From positions 40,446-78,709 of the forward strand of contig MFOV01000003.1 of the NCBI GenBank assembly GCA_001782515.1: DNA of 38,264 nt, read 5' to 3'. The notes beneath the pieces are model-generated. The model worked only from the letters and a program-made list of their open reading frames with translations, did not search any database and was not told where the DNA came from. Shown one piece after another: positions 22,867-31,008 of the stretch (position 1 is the first letter of the stretch; each line of letters opens with the position of its first letter). Origin of the DNA: Candidatus Levybacteria bacterium RIFCSPLOWO2_01_FULL_39_10. Its GTDB lineage: Bacteria; Patescibacteriota; Microgenomatia; Levybacterales; UBA12049. Position numbers and translations under genes: made by a program.

Positions 22867-24320
22867 AAACCATCTCAAAACTTGAGAAAAGTAAATATTT
22901 CTGGTTCCTTGTTCTAGCCTCTTTTATTTTTTTTCTTTTGAGATGGCCTTCTCTATATGAACCTTACTGGTACGGAGACGAAGGAGTTTATCAGGCTGTT
23001 GGGATTCTTATAAATAGCGGAGAAAAACTATACTCAGGCGCATGGGAAAATAAGCCGCCGCTCTTACCAGTTCTATACGCGCTTTTTAATTCTGATCAGT
23101 TTATTTTAAGAGGTCTCTCACTAATATCGGGTCTTGTCTCTGTTTGGTTTTTCCTTCTTGCCGCAATGAAACTTTTCCCAAAATCAAAATATGCCACAAT
23201 TATAGCAACGTCTATCTATGTATTTTTATTTGGAACTCGCTTAATTGAAGGGAACATTGCAAATGCTGAGAATTTTATGATTCTCCCAATCATGGCTTCA
23301 GCATTTCTTATAATTTCAAACGAGAACTTCAAAAAAACACTAAATTATAAAATTTATCTTTTAGCTGGATTTCTTCTTAGCATCTCTTTTTTAATAAAAA
23401 CAGTTGCTGTCTTTGATTTCCTTGCGTTTTTTACAGCTCTTTTAATCTATAAAGATCTTAGTCTTAAAGAAAAAATAAAAGAAAGAATTATCCCCTTAAC
23501 GCTGGGTTTTTCAATTCCTATATTTTTAATAATGTTTTATTTTCTGACAACTCAAAATTTCAAGGATTTCATGGATGCACTTCTGCTTCAAAATCTAGCG
23601 TATGTCGGATATGCAAATGAATTTCTTTTTCCGCAAGGCCTTCTTTTTATAAAAGGCGTATTGCTACTTTTTTTTATTATCGCCTTGTATTTATACAGAA
23701 AAAAATTAAGCATGAATGTTTTATTTATTTTCTTGTGGTTCGGGTTTTCCTTATTTAATGTTTTTTTCTCGGGGAGGGCCTACACTCACTATTTAATTAC
23801 CCTTCTTCCAAGCTTTTGTCTTATGATAGGACTCGCAATTGAGGAGAGAAAAATAAGAATTCCGACGGTTTCGGCTCTAGTTGTGGGAAGCATGCTTATA
23901 TATTTCACATTTAATCTTAAGTTTGAAGTTTTATCATATTATACAAATGTAATATCTTTTTTTGCAGGACAGAAAAGTGTCGCTGAGTATCAATCCTATT
24001 TTGATCCCAACACTCCCAGAGACTATGAGATTGCGAGGTATATAAAAATAAATACCTCCTCAGACGACAAGGTATTTATCTGGGGAAACAACGCACAAGT
24101 TTATAAGCTTACGGGTAAAACTCCTCTTATCCGCTATACAGTTACGTATCATATAATTAATTTCCCTAAAGGATTTAGTGAAATGGAAGAAGCAATAGAA
24201 AATGAGAAACCGAAATTAATAGTCGTTATGCCAAACGTACCCCAGTTCCCTTTTGGTCTGGAAAATTACACTGAGATAATGGATATAGGTGGAGCAATGA
24301 TATATGAGAAAGTACTTTAG
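22863..24320 (+). CDS. GT39/ArnT-like polyprenyl-phosphate-dependent mannosyl/glycosyltransferase
   Basis: 485 residues, polytopic. After the first membrane segment comes WYGDEGVYQAVG (about 37-48), the Asp-Glu motif in the first external loop typical of PMT/ArnT-type enzymes, then WENKPPLLPVLYAL. Ten or so hydrophobic segments follow and a soluble C-terminal part (about 375-485). These enzymes transfer a sugar from a polyprenyl-phosphate donor outside the membrane. It overlaps both neighbours, indicating translational coupling. Confidence 0.8.
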   Translation: MKTISKLEKSKYFWFLVLASFIFFLLRWPSLYEPYWYGDEGVYQAVGILINSGEKLYSGAWENKPPLLPVLYALFNSDQFILRGLSLISGLVSVWFFLLAAMKLFPKSKYATIIATSIYVFLFGTRLIEGNIANAENFMILPIMASAFLIISNENFKKTLNYKIYLLAGFLLSISFLIKTVAVFDFLAFFTALLIYKDLSLKEKIKERIIPLTLGFSIPIFLIMFYFLTTQNFKDFMDALLLQNLAYVGYANEFLFPQGLLFIKGVLLLFFIIALYLYRKKLSMNVLFIFLWFGFSLFNVFFSGRAYTHYLITLLPSFCLMIGLAIEERKIRIPTVSALVVGSMLIYFTFNLKFEVLSYYTNVISFFAGQKSVAEYQSYFDPNTPRDYEIARYIKINTSSDDKVFIWGNNAQVYKLTGKTPLIRYTVTYHIINFPKGFSEMEEAIENEKPKLIVVMPNVPQFPFGLENYTEIMDIGGAMIYEKVL

Positions 24321-24657
24321 AAATTTAAAAGAAGACAAACTACTTTTGAGGCTATTTATCGGATCATTTTTACTTATAATTATTACAATAGTTTACATTG
24401 CCGTATTCTATACCAAGCTTCCTCCGCTTCTTCCTGTTTTTAATCAGCTTGCATGGGGAGAGACAAGACTTGGTGAAACGTGGGCAATTTTTATTCCCTC
24501 AATTGTGGTTCTTGCAATACTCATAATAAATATTTTTATTTCAAATTTTTCGTATTCCTTCTCTCCTCTTCTGTCCCGACTTCTTGCAATAACAAGTTTT
24601 ATTTCAGCTCTTTTAACACTTCTTTTTGTTATTAGAACTGTCACTGTAATTATTTAA
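24304..24657 (+). CDS. Small membrane protein in the glycosylation cluster
   Basis: 117 residues with three hydrophobic segments (about 14-36, 59-80, 93-115). The loop LPPLLPVFNQLAWGETRLG resembles a DUF1648-like small integral protein. It overlaps the preceding gene by 17 bp and the following one by 1 bp, so it belongs to the same transcript. Function unknown. Confidence 0.6.
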   Translation: MRKYFRNLKEDKLLLRLFIGSFLLIIITIVYIAVFYTKLPPLLPVFNQLAWGETRLGETWAIFIPSIVVLAILIINIFISNFSYSFSPLLSRLLAITSFISALLTLLFVIRTVTVII

Positions 24658-25742
24658 TGGAAGAAGTACTATCAAGTGTGATAATAATGCCATTTTTTAT
24701 ATCGCTTATTGCAACTGCGATTGCAACTCCTATCGCAATTGTTCTTCTTAAAAAATACAAAATAGTAGATGATCCCAGTGTCCGAAAACATCCGGGAGTA
24801 ATTCACACAAAACCCGTACCCCGCGGCGGCGGAATTCCTATGTTTTTGGGGGCACTGTTGGCAGGTCTTATATTTCTTCCCATAAACCAAACTTTTGCCG
24901 CGATTTTTCTCTCAGCCTCCATTGCGCTTCTCGTCGGAGTGCTTGATGATATTTATGACATATCTCCATACAAAAGATTTGCGGCAAATATTTTTTGTGC
25001 ACTTATTATAGTTGGTGCTGGGGTGAGCGTTAATTTTATAACAAACCCTTTTGGTGGAATTTTATATCTTAATGAAATAGGTTTTGCATTTGCAATTTTA
25101 GGATTTCAAGTTCATGTTCTTTTGTCTGATATTGTAACAATTCTCTGGATAGTTTGGGTAATGAATATGCTTAATTGGAGCAAGGGCGTTGATGGACAAA
25201 TGCCAGGAATTGTTGCAATTGCCGCAATTTTTATTGGAATTTTAAGTCTAAGATTCGGACTTTCGGAGGAGCTGACAAAATCAACAGCCACACTTTCTTT
25301 TATAATTGCAGGGTCGGCCATAGGATTCCTTTTTTATAATTTCCACCCCGCAAAAATATTTCCGGGATATGGGGCAACCGCAATTTATCTGCTTCTCGCT
25401 GTTGCATCAATTCTATCTAGCGCAAAGCTGGCAACTGCAATTCTAGTTTTAGGCGTTCCTTTAATTGACGGCGCATTTACAATCGCAAGAAGGATTCTAA
25501 CGGGTAACTCGCCTTTCTGGCATGATAAAAAACACCTTCATCATCTTCTTTTGTCCATGGGTTTTAAACAGAGGGGAATTGCATTGTTTTACTGGGTAAT
25601 TTCTGCTATATTCGGTTTAATTTCCCTCTTCTTATCAAGTAAAGGTAAATTATTTACAATCGTAATGCTTGTAATAATAGTAGGGGGTACAATTCTTTTT
25701 TTGAATTTATTGCTAAGAAGAAAAAATGAAAAAAACTTATAG
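24657..25742 (+). CDS. WecA/MraY-family polyprenyl-phosphate sugar-1-phosphate transferase
   Basis: 361 residues, about ten membrane segments. Family motifs in order: VDDPSVRKHPGVIHTKPVPRGGG (residues ~34-56), the Mg-binding LVGVLDDIYDISPYKR, NMLNWSKGVDGQMPG, VPLIDGAFTI and the terminal KKHLHHLLL. The HLHH ending and lack of MraY-specific features favour a WecA/TagO-type initiator that loads HexNAc-1-P on undecaprenyl phosphate. Sits between glycosyltransferases and a UbiA-family gene. Confidence 0.88.
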   Translation: MEEVLSSVIIMPFFISLIATAIATPIAIVLLKKYKIVDDPSVRKHPGVIHTKPVPRGGGIPMFLGALLAGLIFLPINQTFAAIFLSASIALLVGVLDDIYDISPYKRFAANIFCALIIVGAGVSVNFITNPFGGILYLNEIGFAFAILGFQVHVLLSDIVTILWIVWVMNMLNWSKGVDGQMPGIVAIAAIFIGILSLRFGLSEELTKSTATLSFIIAGSAIGFLFYNFHPAKIFPGYGATAIYLLLAVASILSSAKLATAILVLGVPLIDGAFTIARRILTGNSPFWHDKKHLHHLLLSMGFKQRGIALFYWVISAIFGLISLFLSSKGKLFTIVMLVIIVGGTILFLNLLLRRKNEKNL

Positions 25743-26670
25743 CATTATAAGACTTCTCAGGCCTCGTCAGTGGATTAAAAACTTTGCAATTTTCGCATCC
25801 GTTGTATTCACCGGGGAGCTTTTCAATCCGTTGGCTGTAAATCCTGTTATTATTGGGTTTTTTGCATTTTGTGCAGCCTCATCCGCAAGCTATATAATTA
25901 ATGACTTTTTTGATGTAAAAAAAGATAGACTTCACCCAACAAAAAAATACAGACCCCTTGCTCACGGCGATTTGGATATAAGGCTTGCGCTTATTCTGGC
26001 CCTGTCACTGATTTTTGTATCCTTATGGCTATCATTTCTTATCAATATTTCTTTTGTTTTTCTAATTTTAATTTATTTATTCATCCAATTTTTCTATTCA
26101 AAACTTCTTAAAGGAATTGCAGTAATTGACATTTTAACAATTGCACTGGGATATATTTTAAGAGTAATAGCAGGTGAGGTAGCAAGTGGATATCATCTCC
26201 CGGTTTGGCTAATTCTTACTACAATCTCAATTTCGCTTTTCCTTGCTCTTGGTAAACGCAGGTCTGAGCTTACTCTATTATCTAAAACAAAAGGGGAGAA
26301 TATCTCATCAATAAGAGCCAGCCTATCGCATTACTCGGACAATCTTTTAAATGTTTATATTGCGATATTTGCAACCGCTACATTTATTTCATATTCACTT
26401 TTTACTTTTCTGGAGAACCCTAAGGGAATTTTAATATCTTTTTGGGGGGTAATTCCGCCTGAGCTTCTTCCGGGATTTTTCCAGAGAAAATGGCTGATGA
26501 TAACAATCATCCCTGTTGTATATGGGCTGATGCGTTATCTTCAGGATATTTATGAAAAGCATGAAGGCGAAAGTCCTGAAAAAGTTCTTTTTTCAGACAA
26601 ACCTCTTCTTGCAACAGTTGTTGTATGGGCAGCACTTGTTGTTTTAATAATTTATTTTATTAGTCCCTAG
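25726..26670 (+). CDS. UbiA-family prenyltransferase, probable decaprenyl-phosphate phosphoribosyltransferase
   Basis: 314 residues. RLLRPRQWIKNF at the start and the first Asp-rich motif YIINDFFDVKKDRLHPTKKYRPLA (about 56-79) match the DPPR-synthase branch of UbiA rather than quinone enzymes. The second motif region reads ALGKRRSEL. About nine membrane segments. DPPR synthase makes the lipid precursor of decaprenyl-phosphate arabinose, so this cluster may use a pentofuranose donor. It overlaps the WecA-like gene by 17 bp and a converging gene by 4 bp. Confidence 0.82.
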   Translation: MKKTYSIIRLLRPRQWIKNFAIFASVVFTGELFNPLAVNPVIIGFFAFCAASSASYIINDFFDVKKDRLHPTKKYRPLAHGDLDIRLALILALSLIFVSLWLSFLINISFVFLILIYLFIQFFYSKLLKGIAVIDILTIALGYILRVIAGEVASGYHLPVWLILTTISISLFLALGKRRSELTLLSKTKGENISSIRASLSHYSDNLLNVYIAIFATATFISYSLFTFLENPKGILISFWGVIPPELLPGFFQRKWLMITIIPVVYGLMRYLQDIYEKHEGESPEKVLFSDKPLLATVVVWAALVVLIIYFISP

Positions 26671-27485
26671 TTTTTTCTTGCAAACTCAGCGCTTATCCAT
26701 CCTGTTGTACCATTTTCAAGTTTAACTTCATACCATCCTTTAACTTCTGATAATAACTTAAGCTCGTCTCCGGGATTTACAGTCGCAATTTGTGCGGAAT
26801 TAACAGAATTTTCCTCTCTTACTCTCAAAAACCCAACAGGTGTTGCAAGTATTATCACTTTTGAAGATTCTGTCTGAGCTTTCTCATCTTCTTCACTATC
26901 CTCAGTAGTTTTTATCCCAAGTACCACATTTGCTTCAAGTCTTTTTCCCTCAATTGTTTTAACTTTTAAAATTTTCTCCTTATATCCGTCTTTGAGTATT
27001 TTAATTTCGTGATCGGATGCAGTTATATCCTCAGTAAGTAGCGGTGTTTTACCTACAATTTCACTATCCAAAACTACATCTGCATTTCCCGGAAACGATA
27101 TGACCATAAGCTCAGCCTTGCCTTTGCTTGAAGGCGAAAGCGTTATCAAACTCCCTGATGAGGCAGCGCTATTTGCATCAAAAGTCCTATCAACAACAGT
27201 GAGAATTCCCGGATATATTGTTATTTTCTGCTGACTTGTTTTTAAATCTTTATTAAGAGGTATTAGCTTTATTGTATAGTCTCCGCCTTCAAGAAGCTGA
27301 GGAAGTTCACATAGGCAAAGTGGGGTTTTGCCTACGAATTTATTGTCTAAAAACACCTGGCTTTCGGGCACAGTTGTGACTTGAAGAGCTCCTTTTCCAG
27401 AATCTCTTCCCAAAACCAAAACAGATAGAAGAAATATGATCGTAATAATAAGAAGAAGCAATAAAAACAGAATTAATTTCCGCAT
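26667..27485 (-). CDS. Membrane-anchored PEGA- and SH3-domain protein
   Basis: 272 residues. An N-terminal anchor (3-25) is followed by two PEGA repeats: TVPESQVFLDNKFVGKTPL (about 38-56) and SFPGNADVVLDSEIVGKTPLL (about 130-150). An acidic linker follows, then a C-terminal bacterial SH3 domain (GFLRVREENSVNSAQIATVNPGDELKLL to TTGWISAEFA). PEGA and SH3b domains suggest binding to the cell wall or surface proteins. It follows groEL by 70 bp, with its own candidate promoter in that gap. Confidence 0.82.
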   Translation of the reverse strand: MRKLILFLLLLLIITIIFLLSVLVLGRDSGKGALQVTTVPESQVFLDNKFVGKTPLCLCELPQLLEGGDYTIKLIPLNKDLKTSQQKITIYPGILTVVDRTFDANSAASSGSLITLSPSSKGKAELMVISFPGNADVVLDSEIVGKTPLLTEDITASDHEIKILKDGYKEKILKVKTIEGKRLEANVVLGIKTTEDSEEDEKAQTESSKVIILATPVGFLRVREENSVNSAQIATVNPGDELKLLSEVKGWYEVKLENGTTGWISAEFARKN

Positions 27486-27501
27486 AAACGCTTAGGAATT
27501 A

Positions 27502-27531
27502 AATATAACACAGCCTGCTTTGTCAGTTCAA
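27502..27531 (-). promoter_or_regulatory. Predicted promoter of the PEGA/SH3 gene
   Basis: Minus strand -35 TTGAAC (27526-27531), an 18-bp spacer, -10 TATATT (27502-27507), start codon 16 bp later. No groEL terminator hairpin is obvious in the same gap. Confidence 0.45.
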
Positions 27532-27555
27532 CAAAAAGAAGAATTGGGGTTTATT

Positions 27556-29193
27556 TTAATAATCCATTCCGCCAGGGGGCATCGCAGGTGCAGGAGGATT
27601 TTTTTCAGGAATATCTGTAACCAAAGCTTCAGTTGTTAAGATCATGGTGGCAACTGAAACAGCGTTTTCAACAGCAGATCTTGTTACTTTTGCCGGATCA
27701 ATAATTCCTTCTTTAACCATGTCTACATATTCCCCAGTTAAAACATTAAAACCAAATCCGGCTTCCTTTTTACTAATATTATCTATTACTACGTCACCGT
27801 TTAGTCCCGCATTCTCTACTAATTTTCTTATAGGTGCTTCCAACGCTTTCATTAGTAGTTTTACACCTGTAGTCTGATCGCTATCGCCTGAGATATGTTT
27901 TAACAATTTAGGATCAAGAACTTTTATAGCCTCCAATAAAACTACCCCTCCTCCAATAACTACACCTTCTTCAAGCGCTGCTTTTGTTGCCGAAACTGCG
28001 TCATTTACTCTTTCTTTTCTCTCTTTAAGCTCAATCTCTGTTGCTGCACCTACATTAATAACCGCAACTCCGCCTGTTAGCTTTGCTAAGCGCTCCTGGA
28101 ATTTCTCTCGGTCAAACTCTGATGTTGTTGTTTCAATTGCGCGTCTTATCTGTGCGATTCGGGCATCAAGTTCTTTTTTACTTCCTTTTCCTCCTATTAT
28201 TCTTGTGTTCTCATTATCCGCCCAGACTTTATCCGCCTGTCCCAGATGTTCAATTTGTACATTTTCAAATTTCATTCCCGTGTCTTCTGAAATTACTGTT
28301 CCGCCAGTTAAAATTGCTATATCTTCAAGCATTTCATGTCTTCTGTCGCCGAATCCTGGAGCCTTAACTGCCAAAGTATTGAATGTACCCCTAAGCTTAT
28401 TAACAACAAGAGTAGCGAGTGCCTCGCCTTCTATTTCATCAGCTATTATTACCAAATCTTTTGAGATTTTTACCAAATTTTCCAAGAATGGTAAAAGTTC
28501 CTGTAAGTTTGAAATTTTCTTATCAGTTATCAAAATATAGGGGTTTTCAATTTCTGCCTCCATTTTATCCGCATTGGTTACAAAATATGAGGAGGCATAA
28601 CCCTTATCAAATTCCATTCCTTCCTTGTATTCGATCTCGGTTGTCAGACCTCTTCCTTCTTCAACCGAAACTACCCCATCTTTTCCTACTTTTTGGAGAG
28701 CCTCTGCAACAAGTTTACCGATTTCCTCATCACCAGCAGAAATAGTAGCTATTTGTGATATCTCTGCATCATTTTTTATGCTTACTGTTTTTGCCCTACT
28801 TCTGATAAATTCAACCACTGCTTTACTTGCCTCTTCTAATCCCTTTTTAAGAAGCATGGGATTAGCGCCTGCAGTAATATTTTTGATTCCATCGTCGACT
28901 ATAGCTTGTGCAAGAACCGTTGCGGTTGTTGTTCCATCTCCTGCAACGTCTGCTGTTTTTGAGGCTGCTTCTTTTACAAGTTGTGCTCCCATATTCTCAA
29001 ATTCATCCTCAAGCTCGATTTCCTTTGCGACTGCTACTCCGTCATGAACTATGCTTGGAGCTCCCCATTTTTTATCAAGAGCTACATTTCTACCCTTGGG
29101 ACCAAGGGTGGTTGAAACTGCTTTAGCAAGTTGATCAACTCCACTTTGTAATTTTTGTCTAGCTTCTTCAGCGTAAATAAGTTTTTTTGCCAT
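27556..29193 (-). CDS. groEL: Chaperonin GroEL (Hsp60)
   Basis: 545 residues, standard length. ATP-binding TLGPKGRNVALDKKWGAP at 31-48 and AGDGTTTATVLAQ near 85-97 are intact. KERVNDAVSATKAALEEG contains the Asp needed for ATP hydrolysis. The C-terminus PAMPPGGMDY is a short version of the Gly-Gly-Met tail. Forms the folding chamber with GroES, encoded 1 bp upstream. Confidence 0.98.
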   Translation of the reverse strand: MAKKLIYAEEARQKLQSGVDQLAKAVSTTLGPKGRNVALDKKWGAPSIVHDGVAVAKEIELEDEFENMGAQLVKEAASKTADVAGDGTTTATVLAQAIVDDGIKNITAGANPMLLKKGLEEASKAVVEFIRSRAKTVSIKNDAEISQIATISAGDEEIGKLVAEALQKVGKDGVVSVEEGRGLTTEIEYKEGMEFDKGYASSYFVTNADKMEAEIENPYILITDKKISNLQELLPFLENLVKISKDLVIIADEIEGEALATLVVNKLRGTFNTLAVKAPGFGDRRHEMLEDIAILTGGTVISEDTGMKFENVQIEHLGQADKVWADNENTRIIGGKGSKKELDARIAQIRRAIETTTSEFDREKFQERLAKLTGGVAVINVGAATEIELKERKERVNDAVSATKAALEEGVVIGGGVVLLEAIKVLDPKLLKHISGDSDQTTGVKLLMKALEAPIRKLVENAGLNGDVVIDNISKKEAGFGFNVLTGEYVDMVKEGIIDPAKVTRSAVENAVSVATMILTTEALVTDIPEKNPPAPAMPPGGMDY

Positions 29194-29194
29194 A

Positions 29195-29497
29195 TTATTC
29201 TACAATCGCTAATATTTCTTCCTGGCTAACGAGCGTCCATTCCTCACTTCCTACTTTGACTTCATTTCCTCCCCATTTTTTGTACATAACTTTCTGTCCT
29301 TTTTTGACATACATTGGGGATTTTTTTCCGTCTTTTTCACGTCCCGGTCCAACTGCCATTACTTGCCCTATTTGAGGTTTTTCCTGTGCGGTGTCTGGAA
29401 GAATTATACCTGAAACAGTCTTTACATCTGCTTCAAGTGGTTTAATTAGAACGTTGTCAAATATTGGTTTTAGATTTAAATTTCCTTTTTTTGCCAT
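29195..29497 (-). CDS. groES: Co-chaperonin GroES
   Basis: 100 residues. Conserved IKPLEADVKTVSGIILPDTAQEKPQIGQVMAVGPG covers the start and the mobile loop. VKKGQKVMYKKWGGNEVKV and the C-terminal EEILAIVE complete the fold. Caps GroEL. First gene of the groES-groEL operon, with a CIRCE-like operator and a promoter about 100-155 bp upstream; the ATG lacks a clear Shine-Dalgarno site. Confidence 0.96.
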   Translation of the reverse strand: MAKKGNLNLKPIFDNVLIKPLEADVKTVSGIILPDTAQEKPQIGQVMAVGPGREKDGKKSPMYVKKGQKVMYKKWGGNEVKVGSEEWTLVSQEEILAIVE

Positions 29498-29523
29498 AAG
29501 TCAAAATTGATTTAAAAAACCTG

Positions 29524-29597
29524 CCTGCTCGCCTCGATTCGGCGAAGCGGGCCGGCAGGCGGGCCTGCCCGCAAAGCGGGCTTGCATTGCAGGCGGG
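29524..29597. repeat. GC-rich inverted-repeat block in the groES leader
   Basis: About 74 bp rich in GCCTGC, GCGGGC and CCCGC words, with several overlapping stems (for example CCCGC / GCGGG and GGCAGGC / GCCTGC). Its GC content is far above the surroundings. Similar words recur within the element at 29706-29727 and at 34548-34584. It lies between the groES promoter and start codon, so it is transcribed in the leader. Confidence 0.6.
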
Positions 29598-29623
29598 TAT
29601 CAGTCAGATATTTTGTCTGCTAA
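29597..29623. promoter_or_regulatory. CIRCE-like HrcA operator at the groES promoter
   Basis: Read on the minus strand: TTAGCAGAC-N9-GACTGATAC. The first half is the same TTAGCAG core as at hrcA; the second matches the expected complement at 6 of 9 positions with the 9-N9-9 spacing kept. It begins directly after the -10 box, a position suited to repression. Confidence 0.65.
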
Positions 29624-29652
29624 TTTATACACCAAAAATTAAAAAGTGTCAA
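29624..29652 (-). promoter_or_regulatory. Predicted promoter of groES-groEL
   Basis: Minus strand -35 TTGACA (29647-29652), a 17-bp spacer, -10 TATAAA (29624-29629). As at hrcA, the -35 is formed by the left edge of the GTCAAG-bounded element. The leader is about 120 nt. Confidence 0.75.
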
Positions 29653-29781
29653 GGAGGAAGGTGCCAGACGGTACCTTGCGACGAAAACCCGCCAATAATC
29701 ACACCGTGCCTGCCCGCCTCTGAAGAGAACCGTATTCGAATAGAATGGAGCAGGCGAACGGCAAGATATGGCTGGGTCAAG
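29648..29781 (+). other. GTCAAG-bounded structured intergenic element, copy 3
   Basis: GTCAAG at 29648-29653 and 29776-29781. Hairpin GGAAGGTGCC / GGTACCTTGC with loop AGAC (29656-29679; one G-U pair, one mismatch), then GACGA. The closing stem pairs ACCCGCC (29687-29693) with GGCTGGGT (29770-29777). Inside are CCGT / ACGG and GCCTGC / GCAGGC, with the same CCGTATTCGAATAGAATGG core as copy 2. It is longer than copy 2 through a GC-rich insertion near 29706-29727. It lies between groES and the 29837 gene. Confidence 0.65.
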
Positions 29782-29797
29782 ACCTTTTCATTTAATC

Positions 29798-29825
29798 TTG
29801 ACACCTTAACTCGTATTACTATACT
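29798..29825 (+). promoter_or_regulatory. Predicted promoter of the cohesin-like/PKD surface protein
   Basis: -35 TTGACA (29798-29803), a 16-bp spacer, -10 TATACT (29820-29825). The TTG start at 29837 follows after 11 bp. Confidence 0.7.
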
Positions 29826-29836
29826 ATGAAATTGAG

Positions 29837-31006
29837 TTGCTAAATTTTAATTTGCCATCTTTTTCTAAAAAGAAAGTCTTTCTCTTGGGATTTTTGTTTG
29901 TTATGCTTTTGGCAATCCCTGCAACGATTTATCTTGTTAAACAGCAACAAGACCTAAGAACTCAGGCAGTGCCTAATACTACGCTTTCATTTGCGCCGTC
30001 TAATCAGACAGCTGAAGTGGGAGACCTTGTTCCTTTTGATATATTTGTTTCTCCCGGAAATAATCAGGTCAGCTTTATTAAACTAGTGATCAAGTATGAC
30101 TCGACCTTGGTCTCAACAACAGAGGATGATTTTCTAGTTGATCCGCTTTCAAACCTGACTGTTATTCAGGGACCTGTTGTGGGAACTGATGAGTTCTCAG
30201 TTGTTTTAACAGTACAGGCTGATCCCACAAAAGTAATCCAGCAAAACACAAAAATAGGAACCATTACTTTTAGTGTTGATGCGCCCTCAGACGTACCTAC
30301 CCAGATTTCATTTGATCCTAACCAGATTCAAATTTCATCAATTGCCGCTCCTGACTCGTTTACTGAAAATGTATTTCTTAACGGAACTCCGGCAACTATA
30401 ACTATAGTAGTTGAGGGAGGGCTTACGCCCACGCCGACAGCGACTCCTTCGGGAACGTTGACTCCTACAATAACAGTAACAGGTGGACCAACTGTAACAA
30501 CTACACAGACTCCAACCCCAACAATTATAGGAGGGGCAGTTCCAACGCCTGGAACAAATGAGGCGCCAGTCTGTTCCAATTTACTGACTGATCTGGGAAT
30601 AATAGGGGTTGCCCCATATACTTTGATATTCACGGCCGAAGGATCAGATAGTGACGGAACAATTGAAAAAGCCACATTTGATTTTGGTGACGGAACAATT
30701 GAGGATATATTAGATGAAGGAGGAATAGGAACAAGCACAGTAAGTGTTCAAAGAACCCATACATATGTGTCGGCAGGTGCCTTTACAGCAAATGTTATCT
30801 TAACAGATGATTTTGATTCAGTAAGCGAAACTGCCTCATGTTCAATTGATATTACTGTTACTGATGATTCTCAGGGTCAAACAGGTCTAACCGCCACTCC
30901 ATCACCAACAATTGCACCTCCCGGTCCCGAGAGCGCCATTGTTGGAATCGGAGTATTGGGTGCAATACTTTTTGCAATAGGAGTAATTCTTTTCTTCGCT
31001 CTATAA
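29837..31006 (+). CDS. Surface protein with cohesin-like and PKD domains
   Basis: 389 residues from a TTG start. N-terminal signal anchor KKVFLLGFLFVMLLAIPATIYLV (12-34). A cohesin-type fold region (about 48-190) has TTLSFAPSNQTAEVGDLVPFDIFVS and VSFIKLVIKYDSTLV. A Pro-Thr linker leads to a PKD-like domain (about 265-345) with FDFGDGTIED and RTHTYVSAGAFTANVILTD. A second short linker and a C-terminal membrane helix follow. The start is uncertain: TTG 29837 is 11 bp past the -10, TTG 29852 is possible, and the ATG at 29826 opens only a five-codon frame. Role probably structural or adhesive. Confidence 0.78.
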   Translation: MLNFNLPSFSKKKVFLLGFLFVMLLAIPATIYLVKQQQDLRTQAVPNTTLSFAPSNQTAEVGDLVPFDIFVSPGNNQVSFIKLVIKYDSTLVSTTEDDFLVDPLSNLTVIQGPVVGTDEFSVVLTVQADPTKVIQQNTKIGTITFSVDAPSDVPTQISFDPNQIQISSIAAPDSFTENVFLNGTPATITIVVEGGLTPTPTATPSGTLTPTITVTGGPTVTTTQTPTPTIIGGAVPTPGTNEAPVCSNLLTDLGIIGVAPYTLIFTAEGSDSDGTIEKATFDFGDGTIEDILDEGGIGTSTVSVQRTHTYVSAGAFTANVILTDDFDSVSETASCSIDITVTDDSQGQTGLTATPSPTIAPPGPESAIVGIGVLGAILFAIGVILFFAL

Positions 31007-31008
31007 TT

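Noticed and set aside
29648..29781. Element hairpin (GGTACC) as a T-box antiterminator
   Set aside because: There is no specifier stem or downstream terminator, and the copies lie upstream of the predicted promoters rather than in leaders of amino-acid genes.
29826..29843. ATG at 29826 as an upstream regulatory peptide (MKLSC)
   Set aside because: It directly follows the -10 box and would lie before the expected transcription start.
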